From Quillaja saponaria (Eukaryota; Streptophyta; Magnoliopsida; Fabales; Quillajaceae), in contig CM055612.1 in NCBI GenBank assembly GCA_029379385.1, positions 2,294,001 through 2,358,000 of the forward strand: a stretch of 64,000 nucleotides of DNA. The letters are read 5' to 3'. Below are positions 10,614-23,220 of the stretch, piece after piece (positions within the stretch are counted from its first letter, which is position 1; the number at the start of each line of letters is the position of its first letter). Below the pieces are notes generated by a model that ran no database searches, was not told the origin of the DNA, and saw only the letters and a list, made by a program, of their open reading frames with translations. Both the position numbers and the translations under genes were made by a program.

Positions 10614-13600
10614 TTATTTCAGAAGAGCCTCCCTAGCAATTTTCAGTTTTCGAACAGCATCTCTCATGCTAATCCGTGCATCTGGAGAATATGTTGTGCA
10701 AGATAGACCGACTCCAAGTATTGTGATCAGGCAATTAAGTTGTACATCAGGGCTTATGGCCTTATCTTTATGATGAAGACTTTCCATGAGTTGTAGCAGC
10801 TCAGGGTCAAGGACTTGCACAATATTGGCTGGGAATTCTGACTGCACCCAACTTGTTAGGTCTAGTCCTTCCTTGAACCTATCATGTGTCGGGCACCTCC
10901 CGGAGAAGAGCTCTAGCAACATAACTCCAAAGCTGTATACATCACCAGCCACTGATGGTTTCACTCCCAAACCATATTCTGTATTGAAACTCACATATTA
11001 AGAAAACATCAAACACAGAGCAACTACAAATTACAAGCAATGCCTATAATTACTATAAGAAGTTCAATTTTAATGTTTATATAATGCTATAAATTGAAGT
11101 AAAGATTTTATATACACAAATGGAGAAAATTATGGTACCAACCTGGAGGTATGTAACCAATTGAACCTTTTAGGACATGAGTTGAGCTAATAGAATGTTG
11201 ATCACCAGATCTTTCCATCAGCAATCTAGCAAGTCCAAAGTCTCCTACCTTTGCCGTCATAAATTCATCCAAAAGAATGTTACTGGGCTTCAAATCACAA
11301 TGCACAACAGGAACTTCACTATCATGGTGCAGGTAATCTAAGGCACAAACTACATCAATAGCCACATTTAATCTCTCCAAAAGATTCAGCCCATCTCCAT
11401 TTGCATGCTTTCTCTTTCCCTTAATCCAGTCTTCCAAGCTACCATTACTCAGGTACTCATAAACTAGAGCCAGAAATTCCATGTTCTTAAAGTCTACACT
11501 TGAGCATGACGTGATCAGCCTGACAATATTTCTATGTCTCACGTTCCTTAAAGCCTCACACTCTGAAAAGAAGCTCTTTCCAAACCCAGTCCTTTGAATG
11601 TCAAGAACCTTCACTGCAATAGCGATTCCTTGACTTAGGTAGCCTCTATATACTGAGCCAAAGCTCCCATTTCCTATTAAACTCTCCTGATTAAAATTTC
11701 CAGTCGCCCTGAAAAGCTCATTATATGATATCATTTGATGCTGCCGCTTTAGCAATTCGGATGATTCCGTTGCCCTCAGTTTTCTGTTCCTCACATACAA
11801 ATACAAGCTAATTGTTAGACATACTGCCAATATTACCACCACAGATGTGATGATATAAACTTTGATTAATGGTCTTCTTCCACGGCCTTGAGTATCTACA
11901 CATGTGGAAAGCAAACAAAGCTTTTGATTGCCTTCTAAATGGACACTCGAGCGATTCTGGAACACTCCGCTACTGGGAACTACTCCTTCCAAATTATTAT
12001 AGGAAAGATCCAAGAACTGAAGGGCCCTTAAGTTTTGAAGCTCAACAGGAATAGAGCCAGAAAGTTGGTTTGAGGAGACGTCCAGAATTTCTAGGCCTCT
12101 GACTTCTCCTAAACTACGCGGAATAGGACCTGAAAGCATATTTCTGGCCAAATATAATTCCTCCAAGCTTTTACAGTTTTGAATTGTGCTGGGAATGTTT
12201 CCAGACAATTGGTTGTAGGAGAGGTCAATAGTAACAACACTAGTCAGACGGTCTACTTCCTGAGGTAAATCTCCAGTCAAGAAGTTCACAGACAAATTTA
12301 AAATACTGCTCAAACTTGGGAGATTGAGAATCTCTTTAGGTAAACTGCCGTTGAGCTGGTTGTTGGATAAGTCCATGGAAAGTAGTTTCCGAAAGTTTCC
12401 AAAACTAACAGGTATATGACCCACCAGTTTATTTGTTGACAAATAAATTTGGTTTAAATCCTCGAGATTACCTAGAGTGCTTGGAATACTCCCTGAAATC
12501 TGATTTCCAGCCAAACTTAGCATCTGCAGTTTATCCAACTGGCCTAGTTCAGGTGGGATTTCTCCAGAAATTGCATTGTAGCTCAAATTTAGCAAACTTA
12601 GGCCAGTGAGATGACCAATGGAAGCGGGTATGTTGCCAAAGATACGATTTCCTCCCATATATAATTTTGAGAGAACCTTGGAGAGATTACCAATGGTTTC
12701 AGGAATTACACCTTCTAGTTGATTGCCATCAATAGCAAGGAAGTCAAGAAGGGTGCTGTTAGTCAAAGAAGTAATGAAGCTTAGACCCCCATCTCCAGAG
12801 CTCACAATCTTATTAAACCCGATGTTATACATGCGAAGGAATGGGAGATTTCCAAGACCAGGTGGCACATGTCCTTCTAAAAGGTTGTGTGCCATGCGGA
12901 TGACTTGTATTTTGGTGAGATTGTGCAAAGACCCTGGAATTCCTCCTGTGAATTTGTTGAAACAGAAATTAAAAACTAGAAGCTTTGGAAGTTTATCACC
13001 AACATCCCCTGGAATTTCACCCCAAAATTGGTTGGAAGCTAAGGCCAAGTTAACAAGGGAAGATAAGTTATATATAGATGGGGGAACAGTGCCAGATAGA
13101 TTGTTAAGGCTGAGATCAAGCTCCATTAAGTTCTTAAGCCTACCCAAGTCACTGGGAATTCCACCACTAAGAGCATTGGTGCCGAAACTCATATTTGTGA
13201 GTGAAGAAATATTTCCTATGGTTGGTGGAATTACACCAGAAAGATTGTTTCGTCCCAACTTCAGGACTCGCAGCTTTGTCAAGAAGCTCATATCTTCAGG
13301 AATTCTACCCATAAACTTGTTAGCCGCTAAGTCAAGAATCTGGAGCTCAGACAACCGGCTCAAGTTTAAAGGAAGTGCGCCTTCTATGTTGTTAGAACTC
13401 ATGTTCAAGATTCTCAAGCGAAAGAGATTGCCAATTTGATCAGGAAGCATTCCTGTGAATTTGTTATCTTGGAGTTGGAGAGAACTGAGGAAAGAAAGGT
13501 TGCCAATGTGAGGGCTTATTTCTCCTGTGATTCCCAAGCCTGAAAGATCCAGGCTAACCACTCTGTGGCCGAACTTATTGCAAGTAACACCAGTCCAGTT

Positions 13601-13894
13601 GCAGGGTGTTGAATTCTGGTTCCAAGAAAACAAAGGGTCTGGACCATCATGGCTTAATTTAGACTTAAATGAGATTAAGGATTCTCTGTCTGTAATAATG
13701 CTTAGATTGGCTGATTCTACAACAAGAAAGCATTTAAAAATTGTCAGAACAATTAGTAAGGCAAAGTGAAGCAATAGGTGAGAAAAGAAACCCATGTAGT
13801 TGGCTGCTGTTTTGGATAACAAGGCAAATGTGTAAAGTATATAGAATACCACAACAGAGAGGTCAGCTTTTATAGCATTGTGCCTACATGCCAT
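10614..13894 (-). CDS. LRR-XII receptor-like kinase, copy C (intact, non-RD kinase)
   Basis: Exon 1 is 11143-13894 and exon 2 is 10614-10978, with a 164-bp GT-AG intron splitting the PPE codon; the product is 1038 residues. Order: an N-terminal hydrophobic stretch, a second signal-like segment after Met34, LRRNT (from about residue 68), about 20 LRRs of the NLSGxIP type, a transmembrane helix at about 679-701, and a kinase from about 735. The kinase has glycine loop NGSFGSVYRG, Lys762, HCD (Asp867) and DFG (Asp885). Cysteine in place of arginine before the catalytic Asp makes it a non-RD kinase, as in subfamily LRR-XII members FLS2, EFR and Xa21, which perceive microbial ligands at the plasma membrane. 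It is closest in style to At3g47570-like receptors. The ligand is unknown. Met34 could be the true start because it begins a classical signal peptide. Confidence 0.93.
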
Positions 13895-14374
13895 GTGAAG
13901 TTAACTTGTTAACTACTGGGATTCTGCTTTGAATTAGTAATTGTTTGCAATTTCTCCTAAGTTGACTTAATAATGAGTGGAAGAACTTCACAAACATCCT
14001 TTTCGAATTGACCTGGCCTTTTTCCTTTACTATCACTATTAACTCGGTTAATATTAATTTTGTAACACTCTCTGATTTTTTTGATAGTCCCCAATTAAAG
14101 GGAAATATTTTTTCAATTTTTGTTACAACTTGTTAGCTATTTGTTGAATAAATAAATAATATAAAATTCATCAATTCAAATTAGCATGTATGATATGTAA
14201 TGATCATGTTTGCGAAAACGTAAGAAATCAAAGTATCTTGGCCCCCTCTTATGAGTTGATCCCGAAATAGATGGATTAGAAAAACTCTGGTAAATCATTG
14301 ATTCATATGGTGTCTAAATATATGATTCATTTATAAGTTTATACCTTGAGATTTAATTTTAAAAGTAAGATTAT
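13895..14374. other. 5' flank of RLK copy C, proximal part
   Basis: Positions 13895-14030 match the flanks of copies A and B. Positions about 14035-14365 are absent from unit B; only the first few bases (TTTACTATCACTA) are shared with unit A. No gene is visible. The copy B-like sequence resumes at about 14365. Confidence 0.5.
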
Positions 14375-14938
14375 GCTATAAGCAGGGTTGTGCAAGAAAC
14401 CTGAAAAAATTGAATACCCGAATCGAACCGGTAATTCGGTTCGGTTAAATTTGAGTATTTTACACATTTGGTTCGGTTCGAGTAGTTAAATTTAATACTC
14501 GTTATTTTCTGTTTGGTTATGTGTAGTGAGGTAGAATACAGACGAGTACCCGAAAATCAAAATATATAATTTTTTTTAAAAAAAATTTATTATTTTTAAT
14601 GTATTGTTGTGTTAATTTATAATTTTATATTTTTATTTGTGTTGAATATGTTAATATATTATGTTTTTTGTATTTTTCTTTTATAATAACTAATGAATTT
14701 AAAAAGTATGAGATTCAAAAACAAAAAAAATATAATTTTCAAATGAATTTTAGTGAATATTGATAAATTTCGGGTAACCAAATACTGAAACCAAACTACT
14801 CATATTTTTTCGGTTCGGGTAATTTTGGGTTATGCCAATTTTCGGTTCGGTTCGTAAATTTTATTATCTAAAAATTCGGTTCTGTTCAAAAATTTATCAC
14901 TACTCGAATCGACTCGTGCACATCCCTTAAGCTATAAG
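14375..14938. mobile_element. Short non-autonomous hAT-type DNA transposon with 8-bp target duplication
   Basis: The element spans 14383-14930 (548 bp). It is flanked by the direct repeat GCTATAAG at 14375-14382 and 14931-14938; an 8-bp target site duplication is the hAT signature. The ends are imperfect inverted repeats: CAGGGTTGTGCA on the left, and AGGGATGTGCA read from the right end. Subterminal regions carry repeated CGGTTCGG motifs in both orientations. There is no transposase frame, so it needed a helper. The paralogous flank of copy B at about 7455-7480 has a single uninterrupted site, which confirms the insertion. Confidence 0.87.
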
Positions 14939-17267
14939 TTTTCTAGTCAGCTACTTTGTGACATCATCAGCCACGCCTTTAAATCTCATTTGTTTGTCAA
15001 CCTTATCTTCTTAAACATTTTCAGCTGTTGACAAATTGAGCTTGAAGTGCCGGTACGCTACTTTCATGTAGACTTATACTAGAATGATCCCCATATATGG
15101 GAAGAAAAATAATAGGTGAATGCATTTGATTGAAGTAATCTTCATGTCAAGAAGCCAAGAAATGAATTACGTTAAGTAGAAATTTTAAATTACTTCCTTG
15201 ACTGGAAACCTGACCTGATAGTTGCTGCTTAATTCGATCATTCCATTTGTATGGATCAGATGAATGTGGCATCATTATTCATTAGTCACAAGAAGAAAAA
15301 GACTTCATTTAATTGGGAGTAGAAGTTGCTTCATGTAGACCTCACCCCACGGGCCACGGCAGCCGCTGCAAATGGAATCGGCTCGCTGATATTGCATGGC
15401 ATTATCAATACTCTTGGAGACTTTCTTCGAGCATGTATCTTTCGAGTTGCGTGTAATTCAGACTGACTGGCGATTGACTCAGTAATTGAAAGACTAATTT
15501 CTACTTGAATTACACGTTTAGTTTATGACATGAGTGGCACCAAAACTTCCTATATAGCTACAGCCTACAGTAATACAGTTCCCACTGCCCACAACCACTA
15601 CTCCTCTTTTTTCTCTCAGGGCTTATATTATACGTCAATGACGGTGCCGTTTTGTAGGTCTAATTTTTGCTTCCATTTCCTTTTTGGGATAATAATTTAA
15701 AAGCTTATTACTGTTTTGGTTCAAGAGGATTACATAGTTTTTTTATTTTATTTTGATACTTAAAAAATTATCTTTTCTAATCAACTTCTCCAGAATTTAA
15801 TTTTTTCTATTTTGAAATTAGTTACATATTTTTTTAGGAGATGATAAAAAATATATATTAATGCATGAAATGAAAAATCACATGAATATTGACTCAATAA
15901 CTATATAAATTTGTTTTCTCACTTTTAATATTACAACTTAAATTTTTTTACTAAAAACAAAAATTTTCATAGATCATAAAATTCTTTTCATGCATTCTTA
16001 ACTATACATATCAACTAAGGGTATGTTAGGTATACAAATTGTAAAAATCATGTTGACCTATAAGTTAGACTATAAAATTCAAGTTGGCATAAGACTGATA
16101 TATATATATATATATGTTCGATATACAAATTGAGTATATATCAAATATGTGTTTAGTATACTGATTTCATAAGTTAGTTTGAGTGTGAAATTATCACCGA
16201 GGGCAAGCATATTTGGTGTACAATTATATAAGTCAAATTTATTAAAAAATATCTTTTAATTATTAATACAATTTTTAAATTTTATATTGTAAAATTATCA
16301 TTTAAAACTTATTCATGGTGTATAACCATTTATAATATTATCAATTACATAAAAATAATTTGATGGAGAGATGAGTTGCAAAGATAGGGTGAGGGTTAGA
16401 AAAGATTGTTATTATTTCAAAATTTAATAATATGTACGACATTTTACTTTCATATACTATTAAAGGATTCATAAGTTGTTAAAAATGTACTTCTGTCAAT
16501 TGAAAAAAAAAAAAAATCAGATTGCCTCCGATTTACTATTGAGCCCAATCATCTGACTAGGACATCCAAATGCACCTAATCAATCAATTAGAACTCTCCA
16601 ATTGGCAATTGATGTCTCAATTCGAATACCAAATGGACTTAAAGCATGGTATGTTTCATCAAAATTTAATAATTTTGAATTGTTTAAGAATTAATTTTAA
16701 AACGATTAAATCTTGGAGAACCAAAATAGAAACAATTGAACACTAGAATACCCTATTAGAAAAAATAATTTCTCAAGTGCAAAATAAAAAATGAGCAGGG
16801 ATCAAAACAGTAAATAAGTTTAATTTGAAGGATATATAAATTATGTATTAAGTTAAATTATGAACAAACAGCAATTAGCTAAGGTAAAAATGTTTACCAA
16901 ATTTATTTTTATGCAAAAAAACTTAAAGGATATTATGTTTATATGTTATTAATAATAAGAGAACGATGCTCATTTTACAAAAGATAAAATTGTTGTCACA
17001 TATTCAGAATCGCTTGAAAATACATATATTTTAAAACATAATAAACAGTATTTTAATGCAGAATTAGTGAAAATAAATTATATATATTCACGTTGACCAG
17101 AACTAGATTGTACCTTAACACTAGGAAGTTTAATTAGATGATATAAACAACAACAAAATTTATGCTCTCCATGCAAGATTAAACTTAAATGAACTAGTAA
17201 TTTATCATATACATAGCTTTTTTTTGCCCTAATTATATGATTAGCATTTAAATAAGAATTCTGCATA
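14939..17267. other. 5' flank of RLK copy C, distal part
   Basis: There is no credible gene. Positions 14939-15500 match 7470-7980 (unit B), 15500-15690 match 1040-1240 (unit A), and 16905-17215 match 1600-1900. Positions about 15700-16900 are AT-rich without a clear partner and include a (TA)n tract at 16098-16115. Confidence 0.55.
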
Positions 17268-17632
17268 TAGACTGTTAGAGCCTTACTCTTGAAAACCAAT
17301 CAATTGGTAATAAGAGGAGAGGCCCATTTACTTATAAGGATTATGAAGCCTTCTAGCTTTAGCAAGGTGGGAGTTCACACATTGACACCCCCCTCACATG
17401 AAACGTGGAGATCCGAAATAGGGAGGTAGAGCCCATCAGTCGTGGGCCAATCAATCGTCGGGTGTGGGAGTAATGGGGCAACCCATCAATTGTGGGCCTA
17501 GGTTTGATACTATGTTAGAGTCTCACTCTTGAAAACTAATCAATTGGTAACAAGAAGAGAAACCTATTTACTTATAAGGATTATGAAGCCCTCTAGCCTT
17601 AATAACATGAGAGTTCACACATTGACATAGAC
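17268..17632 (-). mobile_element. TRIM retroelement (terminal-repeat retrotransposon in miniature)
   Basis: Two direct repeats of 115 bp, 17273-17387 and 17513-17627, each begin TGTTAGAG and end CATTGACA on the plus strand. They enclose 125 bp with no coding capacity. The 5-bp duplication TAGAC flanks the element at 17268-17272 and 17628-17632. Read on the reverse strand, the LTR runs TGTCAATGTG to CTCTAACA and is followed by TAGTATCAAACC, close to the initiator-tRNA-Met primer-binding consensus TGGTATCA. That sets the orientation as minus. The matching place in unit A (about 1970-1990) has no insertion. Confidence 0.93.
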
Positions 17633-18080
17633 ATCAACAATTTAAATTGTACCCCAAATTAACATGTACCAACATATATAAACTAGCAGTGTATCTTAAT
17701 TTTTTTTTATCTAACAATATTTATGATTTTGATCATTATTTGGCAGGATGATTGATGGTGTCAATTGAGACAGATACATTTCAGCGAGTTGTGTTCCTCT
17801 CGTCTCTTCAACTGGAAATAAGCCATTATTTTCTGTCAAAATTATATTTAATTATTGTTAGTTAACAATTACTGTTTCATAAAGTTAAATAGCATAAAAT
17901 GATAAAATTGATTCTATAAAGACTATTTTCTTTTCTTTTTTTAAATGATATAGTTTTCATACAGGTGTCTAACTCTGAATAGAAATACATGGCCCATTAA
18001 TGATTGAAAAGACTACAATAATATATAGTAGATGGCAGATAGTTTTTAATGAGGCCAAATTATTATCACAGTTACGAATT
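17633..18080. other. Downstream flank of the MADS-box gene
   Basis: No gene is visible. Positions 17633-17870 match 1985-2190 in unit A, and 17940-18050 match 8335-8415 in unit B. It probably contains the 3' UTR of the MADS-box gene and the distal upstream region of RLK copy C. Confidence 0.5.
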
Positions 18081-20253
18081 CTAGTCACTGTCCTTAAATT
18101 TTGCTTCTTGTGAAATAGCAATGTTTAATTTTAAGCAAAATAAATTGAAAAAGGAATTAAAGAAGTAAGGGATGAAAAAAGTACCTGTTGGATACAGTTC
18201 CGACCAAGGGGACAAGTTAATGTCAACAAGTTGCTGAAACGGAGGATGTTGTGCATTATTGTCGACATTATTCTCCATTAACCCAGTTTGGTGGCTCATG
18301 TGGTCATCTTGATTTATGCAGTTTTGTCCATGGAGAAAAATTGACGGCGGCGGTAAGATATGATCAAATGCATGTTGCTGTTCATCTCTGAGAGATCAAA
18401 ATGAAAGAAAATTATAAATTAGAAAATTAATAAGTGCTAAATATGTATTATATATGTGTACCTCAGAGGAAGAAGGCCATTTGCATCCAAAAAGTTGAGA
18501 ATTTGAGCCTGTGGGTCTCTTTGTGGAAGGCAGTCGTCCATAGAGTTACTTGAGCTTCCTATACCAAATCCATCTATACCTACGGCTTCTGGGAGCTGTA
18601 CCTATTAACATTTTCAAGCAGGTTGGATTACAAGCTTACATACAAAAGCTAGGAAACTTTTAAGGGTAAATTCTTTTGTTTTTCCTTCACAAATCTGAAC
18701 ATATGCTTTGTTTTCAGTTAGAGGTACAAACTAGACCAATTCTTGCAATCAAATCCAACTAACCAAAAGCAAAGTAGTAAACAAGTTTTTTATGAACTTT
18801 TTCGGCTGCAGTAGTAATTTTCACAGTTCCACTGTCAAACCCCAGCAGTTATATTTTATATACCTGTGGAGGTGCATGAGAATTGTACTCTTCCTCCAAA
18901 ATTTGCTGCAAGTTCAAGTAAAACCCTGCAAGTTAAAATATGTTCAAATTTAATTAATAAAAGATAGATCATTGACATTAGGTACCTTACGGGAAGACAC
19001 TTGTTTCAGAGTTTCCTGAAGGATATGCTCTCGATAATTAGCTTCACTCAGTGTAGTAATTTCAGAAGGATCACCTTCAAATATACTACACAAACATGTA
19101 TTACAAAATTAAGGGACAAAATATACATTCAAAATTTTAGGGTTCATGTGCATCCAAAAGGAAAATTAATTAACGAAAGTAGCAGAGTACAGCACCTTAG
19201 TTGTTTCTCTGCATCCTCCAATCGAGTCTTGTAACCGATAATTTCTTGTTGAATCTCCTGTAACTTAAATAGAATCAATGGTTGGTTGGAGAAGATGAGT
19301 ATTCAATCTTATGAATCGGATATGATGATCAGAAGCAACAAGTACCTCAAGTTGAGTGTCAGTGCTCATGGGGCTGCCTCACAGGACAACAAAAATAAGA
19401 TCAAACCAAGCATAAATTAATTGTTGTGACTAAACACGTGAAAATTAAGGATTTCAGACCTGGGTGGCAATTGGTAAATTTGATCACCTTCAATTTTCAG
19501 CTTAGCAAGAGTTCTTTGAAGAAACTGCAGAAACAAATAACGTCACCAAAGTGAAAATATATATTTTTTTGGCGAATTAAGAAAGCTTTGAGAAACTTAT
19601 TTATAAATGCTTAATTACCTCTTGGTTTTGCAACCTTCAAATATGCAAGGGTAAGTAACAGTACCACATCCATATATGCTCATAAAAGAAAATGATCAAA
19701 ATCCAGTTCAGTGTTTTCAAATCCTTAATTAATAGAGAAATTCTCTAAAAGAACAATGAGTAATTGATTCAAAGAAGAAAAAGGGAAAAGAAATTGTACC
19801 TTCCGCGTTCATGTTCTGAAATTTTCACATACCGTGCTAGAATTTCTTCAATACTTCAACAGATCATTAAAAACGAGTTACTCATATTGTTCAAATACTC
19901 AATGATGACACAACTATATATGAGTAGAAGATTAATCTTCACTACTAGTAATAATAGATATCTTATACCTCTCAAAAGTACTATACTATTATGTATTTTT
20001 ATGGATAACAAATACCAATTGTATAAAAATTAAATTAAAAAAATATCATATAAGTTAAAATAACAGACCTTTTATTCCAAGAGAATAAACAAGCCCTCCC
20101 AGAAGGAGAAAACATGATGAGAGCGACATCAACATCACATAGAACAGAAAGTTCATATGCTTTTTTGATTAGCCCATTCCTTCTTTTTGAGAAAGTGACC
20201 TGCCTATTTGTTGTGTTCTCTATCTTCTTGATCTGAAGCTTCACTCTTCCCAT
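18081..20253 (-). CDS. AGL104-like: MIKC*-type MADS-box transcription factor (AGL66/AGL104-like)
   Basis: Eleven exons fit together in frame: 20069-20253, 19800-19853, 19619-19634, 19460-19524, 19346-19373, 19196-19257, 18986-19085, 18864-18905, 18462-18595, 18185-18387 and 18081-18106. They total 915 bp and encode 304 residues. Residues 1-60 are a MADS domain beginning [20 protein letters not shown]. They are followed by [20 protein letters not shown] and [18 protein letters not shown], typical of MIKC* S-clade proteins, then a K-like coiled region (about 115-185) and an acidic, glutamine-rich C-terminus. In Arabidopsis these factors dimerise and control late pollen maturation genes. The last exon encodes only seven complete codons plus the stop, and its position is the least certain. 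Relics of this 3' end occur at 2290-2480 and 8330-8500. Confidence 0.9.
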
Positions 20254-23220
20254 ATTTGATCTATATCGATCATTAATTACAACACTATATCTCTCCCTAG
20301 CTACTTCTTCTTCTTCTTCTTATTCCCTAGCCATCACGTACAAATGGTTGATATTTTAGTTAGAATGGAATGAAGCAGCATATATATATCTAAACATTCA
20401 CTACTTCAGGCGAAAATGGCAACAAAAAAAAAATTGAAAGAAAGAGAAGAAAAGGTTGGAAAGCAAGATGAGGAGAGAAAGAATAGAAGAGATCTTAGAT
20501 TAGAAGAGAAAATACAGACAACGAGTTTTGTCGTTGTCAGGCCATTTGGAAGAAGATGACGAGAGATATAGTGGTGTTTGGGAAGACAACTTAGGAATTT
20601 GAAAGTTGTTGAGTCTCAGCTCTTGACTCAGAGATCCATTGGAATTTGAAGTAGTAAAATGTTTTTTTAACTCGGTCAGTTAATTGTATAAGTAAATGAT
20701 TCTCCTCTTATCTTAAAAAACTTAATTGTAGAAGTAACATGTTCAAAAAATGGTAAACCTCGGTAGTAGTAAGTCTCATATTCTAACAACATGGGAGGAA
20801 TGGATTCTTAGCAAAAAAAAAAAAAAAAAAAGGGATGAATGGAGCTATCTGCCTAGGCAGCAAATCACCCAGCCAACCGGTTTTTGGGGCTGAGAACAGG
20901 GGAAGTGGTAGTCTGGTAGAGGTGGCGTGTGGGACCCATGTGGCACATAGAGTGTACTTGCAGTTTGTGGTTTTAGGCGTGGTTAACGAGGACGATTACC
21001 CTCCCTTGCTGCCACCCACACATTTGTGTGATGTGCTCGTGCCACGTGTCAAATTTTTTGTTGTTTTCTTATAACCTCTCCGCACCGATCCCTTTGCTCC
21101 CACTCCCACGATTGCCGCGCGTGACCATTTTCTCGACGCGTATGTACAATGGCCCTGCTCATGTCCCTTTGTTAAAGTTTGGCTAGAATGGGTAAGTTTT
21201 AGACAAATTCGAGTTTCAGTTCAAATTATTTATGAATTTAAGAGCCTAATATCAAGGTCAAGTTTAGCTTTATAAACACTAGTTAACGATTTTTGAAAAA
21301 TAACAAAATAAATTCAAGATTTATTACTATATGAGTAACTTATCACTAAATTATATTATAATTTTGTTAATTTTTACATATAAAATTTATTATACATTTA
21401 TATATAATTAAAAAAAATAAATATTAAAAAATAATATTAAACAAGTCATCTTAAAAACTTATGAACAGAGTTTTAAAAATAATGAACTCGATTCATTTTA
21501 GTAAATGAACAAAATAATAAAATTTAAAATTAACTAATTTAGAAAATAAGTCAAGTTCAAGTAACTCACCAGATATTCACATGCTATTATTGGATTACTC
21601 TATTGTTTTTGGTTTATTTCTTCCTAAGTCTAAAGTACGCAGGAACGACTTGGGCCGCCAGGTCGTGCTGCAACACGTTTGGGCTATTGCGGCCCGCAGC
21701 CCACGTCTCTCTTGCTACTGCATCCAAGAAGCAGTAGATACCAAACTTTTAAGCCATGCCGAAACTGCCGCGGGCCTATATTTTTTCTTTCTTTTCCAAT
21801 TTCCCTTTAATTCCTACCTTGTCCCTCTTTCTTTTACTATTCCTATTCTTCAACTTTTTATACAATACCCATCTTGTCCCTTCAACTTCTTACCTTTATA
21901 AAAATTTTATTTTTTCTGTCATCTACCTTTAAAAAAATTTAACCTTATCCCACTAACTTGTTACCTTTAATTTTTTTTTCACTCAAAAATATAATTGTTA
22001 TTTTTTTTCTTTTTTCCCCTTCAACAATCAAATCAAAACTAAATTAATAATTAATTTAAATTTATAAAAATTAAAACTGAATAAAAAATGAGTTTAATTT
22101 TAATTAAAAATCAAAATTAAATAGAAATTTGTTTATTTTGAATATACTAAACTATAGTGCACTTTTTGGTAATTTGAACACAAACAGTTTTTTTGACGAT
22201 GATCTCTGACCATAGTTTATGGCAACCCAAATAGATAGCAAGTTAAGGCAAAAATCTTTGACCACAGTCTCTGTCTAGCCTCCAATCCAAATGTACACTT
22301 AGCTTTATATTTAGTTAAAATTCAAGAAAACATTGTGAAAGCATTAGAGTTAAAAATGTTTTGGCTAGCCTTTGGAGTTGGGTCATTAATTATTATTTGA
22401 AATAAATAAATATAATATTATGAGTTTTTTTCTAATTAATAAATTTATATATTTTACCTATTCTTTTGTAAAAATTTATCTATATAACTAAGTTATTATT
22501 ATTATTATTTATAATCAATTTTATAAAGATTTAAAGGACTCAGAAAATTTTTTTAAAAACACAAAATTACTTATAAAGTTAAATAATTCAATATAAAATA
22601 TATAATTTTTTTTATACTTATCTAATCTAATAATATAATTACATAACTTATATTTGATTATAACACAACATAAATATGTAAAAAAAATTCTGCTGTTATT
22701 AGTTGTAGCTTTAAAATTAAAGAAAGTCTCTTCCGGAAAGAAAAAAAAATAAATAAAAATATATATATATATATATATATATTATTTTATTAGTTTTTGA
22801 TTTTGGAGGTAAAGTTTTTGTCCATACTTTTTCCAGTGTTGTTAAATATTTAGGTTTTAGTATTTGAGGGTGAATCTGAAAATTTAAAACTAAAGTTATG
22901 ATAAAAGTGAAACTATTGTGAATAAGCACTAGTAGGTAGCAGATGAAAAACTTTGGAGGAGGGATTCAATCAACAAAACTTGACTATCTCATATGCTGCC
23001 ACGAGTGTTGTGTTTCTGACACATACCTACCATTCAAAAAACTTGCCATTCAAATACCCGCCAAACACAAAAAATGGTTAGTTGAACGTATGGAAATGGA
23101 AGGCATTACCAAAACAAAAGAGCTACTAGTCTTCCTCTTCTCTTCCAACAATTGTCTTGAATCTGTGTCTGTGATTGAGTGTGTGAGAGCAAGAGAAGGA
23201 ACTGAAAGGAGGTATCAGCC
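20254..23220. other. Intergenic between divergent MADS-box and RING genes
   Basis: The two genes point away from each other, so this roughly 3-kb stretch holds both promoters. It includes a CTT microsatellite (20305-20320), a poly-A run (20813-20830), an ATT tract (22495-22510) and an AT tract (22759-22782). Open frames of 70-116 codons (20835-21074, 21581-21901, 22943-23293) show no family resemblance. The last of these overlaps the RING gene start in another frame. Confidence 0.5.
22759..22782. repeat. (AT)n microsatellite
   Basis: A run of about 12 AT units in the region upstream of the RING gene. It is a candidate polymorphic marker with no visible function. Confidence 0.9.
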
